Below are positions 8,582-16,873 of a DNA stretch of 64,000 nucleotides, in pieces. The DNA is taken from positions 1-64,000 of the forward strand of contig CAWHVB010000010.1 in NCBI GenBank assembly GCA_963832715.1, in the 5' to 3' direction. Source of the DNA: DATFVA01 sp963832715 (lineage in GTDB: Bacteria > Bacteroidota > Ignavibacteria > Ignavibacteriales > Ignavibacteriaceae). The position numbers and the translations under genes were made by a program. How positions within the stretch are numbered: position 1 is the stretch's first letter; the number at the start of each line of letters is the position of its first letter. The notes beneath the pieces are model-generated. The model was given only the letters and a program-made list of their open reading frames with translations, did not search any database and was not told the DNA's origin.

Positions 8582-9548
8582 AAATAGTTTCGTAATTATT
8601 GTTCTGCTTTCTGCATTGGGGTTCGTTTCGGCTGTATCAATCAATGCGCAGCAGGAAATTCCTGAAAATGTTAAAGACTTACTGCTTAAAGGAATAAATG
8701 CAGTAGATTCGGCTAAAGTGCCGGCCGACATCGATAATGCATTAATCCTGTTTAAAGAAGTAAATAAATCAGCTCCTGAATTTGCCGATGGGCATTATTA
8801 CCTGGGAAAAACTCTTTCGATGCTGGAGGGAAATTTAACAAACGCAGTTAAAGAATTTAAAAGGTACCTTGAGCTTTATCCCGAAGCACCTGATAAAGAA
8901 AATGTTGAAACAGAGATCAAACGACTGGAAGATAATCTTAGAGCAAACCGGAAATCAGCTTTGGTTGGAATGAAGCTGATGTCGCTTTCTGATGGTGTTT
9001 ACATTAAGAGCATAGATAAAGTAATTCACCGGGTTGGCAGTAGAATGCAGAAATTTTATGCGGGCGATAAGATACTTAGAATAAACGGTGAGGATATCGC
9101 CGGTTTGAGTCTGCAGGAAGTTCTTAACAGAATAGACTCAGAAGCTTCCGATAAAATTGAACTTACACTCAAAAGAACCGGTGAACCATTTGATATAAGT
9201 GTATCAAAAGCATTTTATGAACAGATGTCGCCTTATTCCCTCAGGCAATTAGGTGATTATGATCTGAATACATTCATAAAAGATTCAGATAAACCGGTTA
9301 TTGTTTTATGGAGTGCTGATACCTGCAAGCAATGCAATCAGTATCATTCAAGCCTGGTACCTGCGCCCGCCGGAATAAAGACTGTTGAAGTAGATATTGA
9401 AGAGAATAAGATGATAGGCGATGAATTCGGCATAGCTAAAGAAATGATCCCCGTTATTAGCTTTTACAAAGACGGCATACTGTTCGATAAAATAATTGGT
9501 TATGACAAAGCGCTTCTGATTGAGAAGATAGAAGAACTGAAGCAATAA
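8562..9548 (+). CDS. Secreted TPR-PDZ-thioredoxin fusion protein
   Basis: The 328-residue protein has a hydrophobic leader (about 9-29, ending NAQ) and a TPR-like helical region (about 41-125: YYLGKTLSMLEG, AVKEFKRYLELYPEAP). A PDZ-like domain follows (about 132-215: GVYIKSIDK, AGDKILRINGEDIAGLSLQEVL). It ends with a thioredoxin fold (about 230-328: VIVLWSADTCKQCNQY with Cys255/Cys258, cis-Pro in MIPVISFYKDG). The predicted site is the periplasm or outer-membrane face. TPR and PDZ would bind partners and the CXXC would do disulfide exchange. The start overlaps the preceding gene by 20 bases, implying coupled expression. This domain order in one chain is unusual. Confidence 0.8.
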   Translation: MILRNRKNSFVIIVLLSALGFVSAVSINAQQEIPENVKDLLLKGINAVDSAKVPADIDNALILFKEVNKSAPEFADGHYYLGKTLSMLEGNLTNAVKEFKRYLELYPEAPDKENVETEIKRLEDNLRANRKSALVGMKLMSLSDGVYIKSIDKVIHRVGSRMQKFYAGDKILRINGEDIAGLSLQEVLNRIDSEASDKIELTLKRTGEPFDISVSKAFYEQMSPYSLRQLGDYDLNTFIKDSDKPVIVLWSADTCKQCNQYHSSLVPAPAGIKTVEVDIEENKMIGDEFGIAKEMIPVISFYKDGILFDKIIGYDKALLIEKIEELKQ

Positions 9549-9898
9549 GCTGGCGGCGAGGTTCCGTATACCAGCTAAGCAGCTGAAAATATTTTGCCAG
9601 GAAGCACCATTTCAGTTGATCTGATAATGATAGTCCGGTTAGTTACGTCTAATATAGTCCCTCCGGAAACCGCAGCTATTCTATCAGGCGGGACGAGTTT
9701 AATTATGTAACAAGCTGTCTGCTGACGCTTGGTATAATGGTGGTATTTACTGGTATCTTAATAGCAATTGATCCCCCTAAAATTATATGATACCTGAGGG
9801 TACCGGCAGCGAATTATCAGGGTTTAATGAATCCGGGCGGGTTATGGAAATATTCTGACAATGGTGTCAGCCGGTAATCAGCAGGTAGAAATCCGGTA
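9549..9898. other. Intergenic, no gene seen
   Basis: 350 bases between convergent genes. Short open stretches of coding-like composition occur (around 9640-9710 and 9790-9850) but are all interrupted and match nothing recognised. They may be gene debris. Confidence 0.4.
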
Positions 9899-10171
9899 TT
9901 ATTTTTTCAAATTAAAATATTCAATAATTTTTATTATAGCTGATTTAATTTTGCTTATTTCCTTTACGATGGAATTTTTTTCGAACTGACTTGTGAAAGT
10001 TTTTATTGTTTCTATATCTCTTTTTATAGAGTCCTTTTCGAATTGGCTGACCTTACTTTTTAATTCAACAATAAGACCTGACATTTGAATATTGATCTGC
10101 TCTGTCTGTGAAGAATTTCTCCAAACATCCTTTAGTTCACCCCATATATCTTTTAATTCTTGTTCTAACAT
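9899..10171 (-). CDS. Small coiled-coil protein paired with ECF sigma factor
   Basis: The 90-residue soluble protein starts MLEQELKDIWGELKDVW and is helical throughout. Two similar ~20-residue units follow each other (SQFEKDSIKRDIETIKTF and SQFEKNSIVKEISKIKSA), a short internal duplication. The gene starts 18 bases downstream of the sigma factor stop and is surely co-transcribed. In Bacteroidota many ECF genes are followed by a small protein starting with a LKxIW motif and carrying a membrane helix, thought to modulate the sigma factor. This one has the LKDIW start but no membrane helix. An anti-sigma-like role is inference. Confidence 0.65.
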   Translation of the reverse strand: MLEQELKDIWGELKDVWRNSSQTEQINIQMSGLIVELKSKVSQFEKDSIKRDIETIKTFTSQFEKNSIVKEISKIKSAIIKIIEYFNLKK

Positions 10172-10189
10172 TTAATTTACCTCAATATT

Positions 10190-10711
10190 TTATTTTAACT
10201 TTTGCGTTATACACTTTAATAACGCCTTTCTTATCCGTTTCATTTTAACAGCTATATGATTTTCTGTGAGCCCCGTAATTGCAGCAATCTCCTTATAAGG
10301 CAATTCCTCCAGATAAAGGATAACAAGAGATTTATCTGTTTCCTTCAGAGCAGAGATACAAGCTTGAAGGGCTTGATATTTTTCTTTCTGAGTTTTATCC
10401 GTTGTATTTTCTGATAGAGTAAAATGTATCGATTCTAATCTGACTGTATTGTTGTTACTCTTTTCAAGTTTCAATTTCGAACTATAACAAACGTTCAGTG
10501 AAATTTTATAAATCCATGTGCTTATACTGGATTTACCCTTGAAGGTAGATAATGATCTCCAAACTTGAATTACCACTTCCTGGAAAAGGTCTTGAGGCTC
10601 TATCGGTGCAACTGCATATATTTTGCATATTCTGTGAATTTTATCCTTATTGTCTTCAATTATCTGTATAAAACTTTGCTCTGGTTGATTTTGCATATGA
10701 ATATTTATCAT
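10190..10711 (-). CDS. ECF-type RNA polymerase sigma factor
   Basis: The 173-residue protein has region 2 at about 20-85 (DLFQEVVIQVWRSLSTFKGKSSISTWIYKISLNVC, the DLxQE..L..W pattern for core and -10 binding). Region 4 is at about 115-170 (ALKETDKSLVILYLEELPYKEIAAITGLTENHIAVKMKRIRKALL, a helix-turn-helix for -35 recognition). This is the standard size and layout for ECF sigma factors of Bacteroidota. It directs transcription of a small regulon. A second ATG at codon 6 could also serve as start. It is followed by a small coiled-coil gene in the same unit. Confidence 0.9.
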   Translation of the reverse strand: MINIHMQNQPEQSFIQIIEDNKDKIHRICKIYAVAPIEPQDLFQEVVIQVWRSLSTFKGKSSISTWIYKISLNVCYSSKLKLEKSNNNTVRLESIHFTLSENTTDKTQKEKYQALQACISALKETDKSLVILYLEELPYKEIAAITGLTENHIAVKMKRIRKALLKCITQKLK

Positions 10712-11388
10712 CTCCTGGTTCTAATATATTAGTAACAAGAATCTCCGAAATATGACAAAAAATATTTAATATTTATTAAGAATTAACACTATAATAAATG
10801 TGCAGCTGAATCAAAAATTCTGTGTCTAAAACTATGAACCCGGGATGCCGACCTGAGATTCCATCAGTATAAACCTTCTTCAATTATTTTTTGCTCAGTT
10901 CAGAGAACTGAGCTACGAAAGTTTAATGTGTCGCTGCTCTGCAGCTCCCGGGTTATAATAGTTACATTATCACTACTAATATGTCGCCGTTATACGGCGA
11001 AGGCAGGGATCCTAATCTTCTCATCTTCTAATCTTCTTAACATCTAATCTTCCTGGCAAGCCTAAGATTTCTCCATCCGCCTATCGGCGAGATAAATCCT
11101 CCTTACGTCGGATGTCGAAATGACATAAGTCTCAGGTCGGTCATCTCGATACTTTTCTCACTTCGTTATCACTCCGTTCGAAAAACTCGATGACCGCTCC
11201 GGTTATAAAGTGAAGGAAGGTGAGACGGTAAGTTGGGTAGGATCTCTGTTTTTTTTGCACCTATATTGATAACGGTAAAATATTTAGTTAGGTTGAATTA
11301 TAGCCGGAAATTATTGTAGGGTGAGACGAAAAAAAATCATTTCCTGATAAGAATAAATTAACCAGTCCTCATAAATTAAGGTGGAATA
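10712..11388. other. Intergenic with composite repeat and divergent promoters
   Basis: This 677-base gap separates divergent genes, so it must hold promoters for the sigma factor (leftward) and the protease (rightward). Its middle holds the third composite repeat copy and a TCTTCTAATCT pyrimidine tract (11012-11055). Next is an imperfect hairpin, CGGTCATCTCGA ... TCGATGACCG (about 11137-11196). Confidence 0.6.
10893..11122 (+). repeat. Composite dispersed repeat, copy 3
   Basis: Hairpin GCTCAGTTC-AGA-GAACTGAGC (10893-10913), then the CGCTGCTCTGCAGC unit (about 10923-10975), the CGCCGTTATACGGCG unit (10981-11010), a pyrimidine tract, and the 60-bp unit (11063-11122). The modules are those at 2331-2811 and 3327-3820, but the hairpin module now comes first. 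Confidence 0.75.
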
Positions 11389-13830
11389 ATGGATAAATCT
11401 ACTTCTTTTCCCTTCACAAGGTCTCTGCTTCTCTTTGTATTGTTTTTTATAATTGTCTCTTCCCGGGTTCCTGCACAGATGCAGGAAATCCCGCTTCACA
11501 GGGAGACTTATAAGCTGAGCTCGGGCTCGTATACAGGCGATCAGGGCGGCGATAAGCTTGTTTTCAGCGCCATTGTTGCGGCTCCCGGGGCTCCGTGGCT
11601 TAGTATTCATTTCGGCAGTTTTAACCTTGGTAAGAAAAGCTATATAATAATGGCTTCTCAATACGATGATAAATGGCAGAAACATAACCAGATTACCTTA
11701 AGCCAGTGGTCTGATTACTCGGCTTTCTTTAACGGCGATGCTGTAAAGATAGAGCTCTATGCCGCACCGGGTGATCAGAACGTTTCCTTTAGCGTTGATG
11801 AACTGGTTGTGGGGGACGGGTTTACGCCTGTGGAAAGCCAGTGCGGCCCTACCGATGACCGTATCCCTTCTACTGATCCTGCAGTGGGAAGAATAGTGTC
11901 GATAGGCTGTACGGGCTGGATCATTCCCAACGGCAGCATCGTTACGGCGGGCCACTGCCTTGACGCTACAACTGCTACTATTCTTGAGTTTAATATTCCT
12001 TTGTCTGATCCCAGCGGGACGATAAATCATCCAGGACCGGAGGATCAGTACGCGATCGATCAGTCGAGCCGGGTTTTTGTTAACGGCGGGATTGGTAATG
12101 ATTACGGCGTCTGCAAAGTTTTTCCGAACCCGATTACGGGGCTGATGCCGAAAGAGAAACAGGGTGCTTATTTTACGCTGGTGCAGGATCTTGCTGCTGA
12201 TCCTATAAGAATTACCGGCTGCGGTGTGGATAACGGAACCGCAAACCAGACCCTGCAGACTAACTCGGGACCAAATGCGGCATCTTCGGGAACTACGATG
12301 CGATATGTTGTAGATACGGAGGGCGGAAATTCCGGCAGTCCGGTTATCGACGAAAATACTCACTTCGCCCTGGGTGTTCACACACACGGCGGATGTACTA
12401 CGTCGGGCGGTAATAACAGCGGCACAAGCTTTTTTCACAGCGGCTTCTGGGAAGCGGTGGAGTACGGGGGCGGCGGCTGCAGTGTTGAATCGGCTTCTGA
12501 TCCGGTTCCGGCAAATTTATCGGCGAATGTTTCTGTTGACCTTGCCGGACTTTCATGGTCTAATGGCGCAGAGGCTGTATCTAATGAACTTTATTTTGGT
12601 ACCGATCAGAGCTCAATGGAACTGGTTCAGAGCGGTTCGCTTTCATCTGGCTGGAACGTTACGCCTTTACCGCTGACTTACAGTACAACTTATTTCTGGC
12701 AGGTTGTTGAGATAGGCGACACCTGCAGCACGCCGGGACCTGTATGGAGTTTTACTACGGTACAGGATCCAAGCCTGATCACTTTATTTTTCGATGATTT
12801 CGAGAGCGGTACGGATAAGTGGACGATAACCAATGACGGCGGTACCTGCCTCTGGGAGATTTTCAATTCTCCTTATCCGAATCCTTATACGCTTCCTTGC
12901 GGTACCTGCGGGGGTGTTTTTGCTGCTGATGCTGATGAATGCGGAAGCGGCAGCTCGCTTTTATCTACTGCTGAAGTTACCGATCCTATCGATGCATCGC
13001 AGTATCAGACTGTTATACTTGAGTGGGATAATGACTGGAATGCACTCAATTCATCCGACTTCGCGTACGTCGACATCAGTACAGACGGAGGAACAACCTG
13101 GCAGAACGTGGTAACCTTTAATGCTGATGACGTGACAAATACTCACGAGTCATATAATATTTCAGCAATAGCAGCTCTCCGGACTTTTGAACTCAGATTC
13201 AAATCATTGCAGCCGGGCTGGGACTGGTGGTGGGCGGTTGACAACGTTAAGGTGCTGGCCACGGATATTACCCCGGTTGAGCTTTCATATTTTACTGTTT
13301 CGGCAGGGGAGGGGAATGTATTGCTGAACTGGACAACCGCGACTGAAACAAACAACCGCGGCTTTGAGATTGAACGTAAGCCGGATAACGGTGAATACAT
13401 TAAGGCAGGATATGTACCCGGTTTCGGAACAACAACTGATTCTAAACGCTACAGTTATAACGACGAAAACCTGGCTGCAGGCAATTATACCTACAGGCTG
13501 AAGCAGATCGATTTTGACGGAAGTTCAAAGTATTCAAATGAAATTGAGGCAGAGGTTGCTGCTCCTGCTGAATTCTCGCTGGAACAGAACTACCCGAACC
13601 CGTTCAACCCGTCTACCATGATCAAATATTCAGTGCCCGCTGAGGGAATTGTTACCCTGAAAGTATACGATCTGCTGGGTCAGGAAGCGGCCGTAATTGT
13701 AAATGAAGTTAAACAGGCCGGCAGGTACAGTGTTGAATTTAATGCTTCGGCACTTTCCAGCGGTATTTACATGTATAAGCTTACTTCCGGAACACTGGTT
13801 GAAACAAAAAAACTGATGCTGCTTAAATAG
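11389..13830 (+). CDS. T9SS-exported trypsin-like serine protease
   Basis: The 813-residue protein has a signal peptide (to about residue 27, SSRVPAQ) and an N-terminal beta domain. A chymotrypsin-fold protease follows with His189 (TAGHC), Asp238 (NDYG) and Ser315 (GGNSGSPVI). Next come a fibronectin-like repeat (about 365-455) and a jelly-roll domain rich in Cys and Trp (about 460-620). A PVELSYFTV...NNRGFEIER module precedes the T9SS sorting domain (about 725-813, NYPNPFNPST...KKLMLLK). The protein should be exported across the outer membrane and either released or surface-bound. AGGTGG four bases before ATG supports the start. Two other proteins here share the pre-CTD module (31937-34318, 51428-52975). 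Confidence 0.9.
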   Translation: MDKSTSFPFTRSLLLFVLFFIIVSSRVPAQMQEIPLHRETYKLSSGSYTGDQGGDKLVFSAIVAAPGAPWLSIHFGSFNLGKKSYIIMASQYDDKWQKHNQITLSQWSDYSAFFNGDAVKIELYAAPGDQNVSFSVDELVVGDGFTPVESQCGPTDDRIPSTDPAVGRIVSIGCTGWIIPNGSIVTAGHCLDATTATILEFNIPLSDPSGTINHPGPEDQYAIDQSSRVFVNGGIGNDYGVCKVFPNPITGLMPKEKQGAYFTLVQDLAADPIRITGCGVDNGTANQTLQTNSGPNAASSGTTMRYVVDTEGGNSGSPVIDENTHFALGVHTHGGCTTSGGNNSGTSFFHSGFWEAVEYGGGGCSVESASDPVPANLSANVSVDLAGLSWSNGAEAVSNELYFGTDQSSMELVQSGSLSSGWNVTPLPLTYSTTYFWQVVEIGDTCSTPGPVWSFTTVQDPSLITLFFDDFESGTDKWTITNDGGTCLWEIFNSPYPNPYTLPCGTCGGVFAADADECGSGSSLLSTAEVTDPIDASQYQTVILEWDNDWNALNSSDFAYVDISTDGGTTWQNVVTFNADDVTNTHESYNISAIAALRTFELRFKSLQPGWDWWWAVDNVKVLATDITPVELSYFTVSAGEGNVLLNWTTATETNNRGFEIERKPDNGEYIKAGYVPGFGTTTDSKRYSYNDENLAAGNYTYRLKQIDFDGSSKYSNEIEAEVAAPAEFSLEQNYPNPFNPSTMIKYSVPAEGIVTLKVYDLLGQEAAVIVNEVKQAGRYSVEFNASALSSGIYMYKLTSGTLVETKKLMLLK

Positions 13831-13868
13831 TATCTGATGATACCAGGTGAAGGATAAAATAAAATTGC

Positions 13869-13904
13869 CAGTCAGCCAGTAAAAATTAATATACCGGCTG
13901 ACTG
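13869..13904. terminator. Hairpin downstream of the protease gene
   Basis: Perfect 9-base stem CAGTCAGCC/GGCTGACTG with an 18-base loop, 40 bases after the stop. There is no strong T-run after it, so it may be an RNA-stabilising hairpin rather than an intrinsic terminator. Confidence 0.4.
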
Positions 13905-13927
13905 TCGTTTCCGATAAACGAATGACT

Positions 13928-13977
13928 GAGAAGGCGAGAGGACAAGAAGATAAGAAGATAAGAAGATAGGAAGGTAG
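13928..13977 (+). repeat. Purine tract of 8-bp units (RAGAAGRT)
   Basis: Tandem variants of AAGAAGAT/GAGAAGGT with an 8-base period. A shorter tract follows at 14177-14199. The same unit recurs at many intergenic sites in the window. The remainder of the 13831-14246 gap shows no gene. Confidence 0.7.
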
Positions 13978-14246
13978 CCTCTATCTTATTTCAACTTGCT
14001 TTGTGCTCATATATGCTTTCTTCCGCGTTATAGAGGTATCAAAATATTCTATAAAATTTTCGAGAGAAACCTAAAAGCTTATTCGCTTATATACCCTGCG
14101 AAAGCTTAATATATTCAAGGATGACCTGTCTATTTTAGCTGAATTTCAGAAGAGAAGCAATAAATATGCGGATGTGTGAGAAGATGAGAAGGTAAGAACA
14201 ATTCGTTTGAAAAACTGTATCCCGGAATTTTTAATAAAGTCTGAGA

Positions 14247-16667
14247 TCAGGCTGCAGGAAGGAATACTCTGAAGGTGGTGCCGGAATTAATTTTACTCTG
14301 AAATTCAAGACGACCCCTGTGTAATTCAACTGCCTTTTTCAGAATGGATAATCCGAGTCCTGTTCCGGGAATATTGCTGATATTAGTACCTCTGAAGAAG
14401 GGCTCGAAGAGGTTCTGCTGATCATCTTCGGAAATTCCAATTCCTTTATCCGACACTTCAAAGATGACAGTTTCCTGATCCCTGGATACTTTTAATTTGA
14501 TCAATCCCCCGGAGGGTGAATATTTTACAGCGTTGGATAAAAGATTCGTCAGGAACTGCCTGATAAGCAGACCATCAAATAATCCCCTGATTTCATATTC
14601 CGGAAAATCGAATTCAATTTTATGTCCCGGGGATGCAAGCAGTGAGATCTCTTCAATTATAGAACCGCAGAGGCTGACGATTTCAACTTCCCCGGGATTA
14701 AACATTACTCTTCCTGAGTCTGAACGGTTAAGCGTCAGTACACTCTCAATCAATCCATTCATATATTCGGCTGATTTTTGAACCCTGCTTATAGTCGTGA
14801 TCTTTTTTGCATCATCCCATCTTGAAAAATAACGCAGCAGCAGTTCGGATGACGCCTGTATGGTTGTGAGAGGGGTTCTGAATTCGTGTGATGCTGTCGA
14901 TACAAATCGTGCTCTTAGTGCGCTTAGTTTCTTTTCCGCCTCGAGAGCTTTCTGGAGACGTTCGTTTACTTCAGCCAGCTTTGCCGTCCTTTCTTCAACC
15001 AGTCTTTCAAGGTGTTCCCTGTAAACTTCCAGTTCTCTTTCGGCTAAAACCCTTTCTGTAATATCCCTGTTAAGTGAAAGTATAACTTTTTCACCTTTAT
15101 AATCGGTTAAAGAGGCATTAACATCAAAGAATAATTCCTTCCCCTGCTTATTATACTGTACTGTTTCAAAGTTTATAAAGTATCCTTTTTTAAGGGTTTC
15201 AGTTACTTTTTCACTCCCTTTTTGAGGATCTTTAGAGATATCTTTCAAAGACATTCCGATGAATTCTTTATAGTCGTATCCGTAGGTCTTGCAGGCTCTA
15301 TCATTTGCTTCAAGAATTATTTCTCCTTCGGGATGGATGATAAGTATCGGTTCGTGAGCATTATTAAATAAATCCCGGTATTCTTTTTCGGAGTTTCTTA
15401 TTTTTTGTTCGATTTCTTTCCGTTCCGTTACATCTCTTATGATGTGTGTAAAATGTCTTTTGTTATTATTAAGCCACTGCGCAATTGATATCTCAACTGG
15501 AAAAACCGTGCCGTCTTTCCGGTACCCGTTTCGTACGAATGGTCTGGTTGTATCCAATCCTTCCGTTGGATCCTTTTTCTGCATTAATTTGGCAAGGCCG
15601 TCCCGCTCATCAGGAGGGACAATAAGAGCAAGTGATTGACCAAGCATTTCTTCCTCAGAATAGCCGTACATTCTTTCTGCTGCCTTGTTGCACTGGATAA
15701 TATTAAATTCGCTGTCTATGGAAATGATAGCATCGTTCGCAAGGTAAGTTATTGAATGTAGTATTTCTTCTCTTTTTCTAATCTCATCAGCCATCCTCTT
15801 CCGCTCGGTGATATCCCGGCCGATAAAACTGAATCCGGTTATTTTGCCGTTTTCCGTTATCAGGGCACAATTTTGACCATACCACTTTACACCGCCGTTC
15901 CTTGTTTTGAAGGGGAACTCAAAATATGTATTCAACTCCTTATTCAGGTACTGCCTGAGATAAAAGTGAATAGCACGCTCCTTGTAATCGGTTACAACAA
16001 GATCAGTATACTTCATTTTCAGAAGTTCTTCGAGGGTGAAACCGGCGCTCCTGCAAGCGTATTTGTTTACGTAAGTAAAGTATCCCCTCAGATCAACCGT
16101 GTATATTATATCCGACGCGTTGTCAGCGATCTCCCGGTAAATTTTTTGCTGGAAATTAAAATCAGAATGATCTGCACTCTGCTTGAAAAAACCCGGGGCA
16201 ATCCCTCCCATTCCAAGCATATTCTGTATTTCAAAAAGCCGGGCTTCAGCCTTTTTCCTTTCACTTATCTCTTTTTCAATTATTTTGTATTGATCTTTAT
16301 ATTTATAATATAAATCGTGTAAATACCCCAGGGCAAAGGAGATTACTATTGTACCTAATTCACCGGGAATATTTTCTATCAGAATATGCGGACTGGATTC
16401 TCCGGACAAATGCAGATAAGCTGTGTTGACCGCGATAATTAAAACGGTACCAAGTAGTCCTGTCCGGATGCCGAAGAATAATGAAAGCGTTATTACGGGC
16501 AGAATAGAAAGCGCAGAAACTTTCTCACCGGAGTAATGGTCGAGGAGAAAAAATAAAATTGTATAGGTTATGAAGGCAAAAAGAGTGAGTCCGATCTTAG
16601 CCGGATTTCGTCCATTTTTCGTTTCAAACCGTGATAGCATATTATCCTTTTGTTTACCTGGATCCAC
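14247..16667 (-). CDS. Membrane-bound multi-PAS sensor histidine kinase
   Basis: The 806-residue protein has four membrane helices near the N-terminus (about 24-120), then a short coiled coil. Three PAS domains follow (about 170-290, 295-415, 425-545), each ending in a DITER/DVTER motif. A coiled coil leads to the HisKA domain with His594 (SHEFRTPL), then an HATPase domain (N box NLLSNAVKYSP, G boxes DKGIGIS and GTGLGL). It autophosphorylates on His in response to a membrane or cytoplasmic signal. It is the last gene of the leftward signalling island, separated from the chemoreceptor by ~200 bases. No receiver domain is attached. The first PAS lacks the LOV Cys motif. Confidence 0.9.
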   Translation of the reverse strand: MDPGKQKDNMLSRFETKNGRNPAKIGLTLFAFITYTILFFLLDHYSGEKVSALSILPVITLSLFFGIRTGLLGTVLIIAVNTAYLHLSGESSPHILIENIPGELGTIVISFALGYLHDLYYKYKDQYKIIEKEISERKKAEARLFEIQNMLGMGGIAPGFFKQSADHSDFNFQQKIYREIADNASDIIYTVDLRGYFTYVNKYACRSAGFTLEELLKMKYTDLVVTDYKERAIHFYLRQYLNKELNTYFEFPFKTRNGGVKWYGQNCALITENGKITGFSFIGRDITERKRMADEIRKREEILHSITYLANDAIISIDSEFNIIQCNKAAERMYGYSEEEMLGQSLALIVPPDERDGLAKLMQKKDPTEGLDTTRPFVRNGYRKDGTVFPVEISIAQWLNNNKRHFTHIIRDVTERKEIEQKIRNSEKEYRDLFNNAHEPILIIHPEGEIILEANDRACKTYGYDYKEFIGMSLKDISKDPQKGSEKVTETLKKGYFINFETVQYNKQGKELFFDVNASLTDYKGEKVILSLNRDITERVLAERELEVYREHLERLVEERTAKLAEVNERLQKALEAEKKLSALRARFVSTASHEFRTPLTTIQASSELLLRYFSRWDDAKKITTISRVQKSAEYMNGLIESVLTLNRSDSGRVMFNPGEVEIVSLCGSIIEEISLLASPGHKIEFDFPEYEIRGLFDGLLIRQFLTNLLSNAVKYSPSGGLIKLKVSRDQETVIFEVSDKGIGISEDDQQNLFEPFFRGTNISNIPGTGLGLSILKKAVELHRGRLEFQSKINSGTTFRVFLPAA

Positions 16668-16790
16668 CTATATTATCGAATAAAAATATATATTATTTAC
16701 CAGGGAGGCAGGGCCGGGAAAGATTTTAAGTGTTGGTATATACGCATAAATCAGTAATGAAATAATTATTAAACTACTTTAAATGAGATC

Positions 16791-16826
16791 CCGGGAGATG
16801 ATATTTTTTTCATTTCCCGGGAAGCT
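16791..16826. terminator. TCCCGGGA hairpin between signalling genes
   Basis: ATCCCGGGA and TTCCCGGGA flank a T-rich loop in the gap after the chemoreceptor stop (leftward transcription). Possible terminator or processing site; the run of T lies in the loop rather than after the stem. Confidence 0.3.
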
Positions 16827-16873
16827 TTGATTCTGTGAATGTTCATATTTAACTAATTCAATATCAGAACACC

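Noticed and set aside
10840..11200. Regulatory RNA or riboswitch upstream of the protease
   Set aside because: The palindromes there belong to the dispersed composite repeat found also in gene-free DNA at 2.3-3.8 kb, so they are not specific to this gene.
11698..12438. 246-codon open frame on the minus strand inside the protease gene
   Set aside because: The + strand frame has a full catalytic triad and domain order; the minus frame is Arg/Ser-rich with no motif.
15873..16313. Open frames opposite the PAS kinase and other large genes (for example also 22157-22456, 42893-43093)
   Set aside because: Antisense shadows of genes with clear domains; no start signals.
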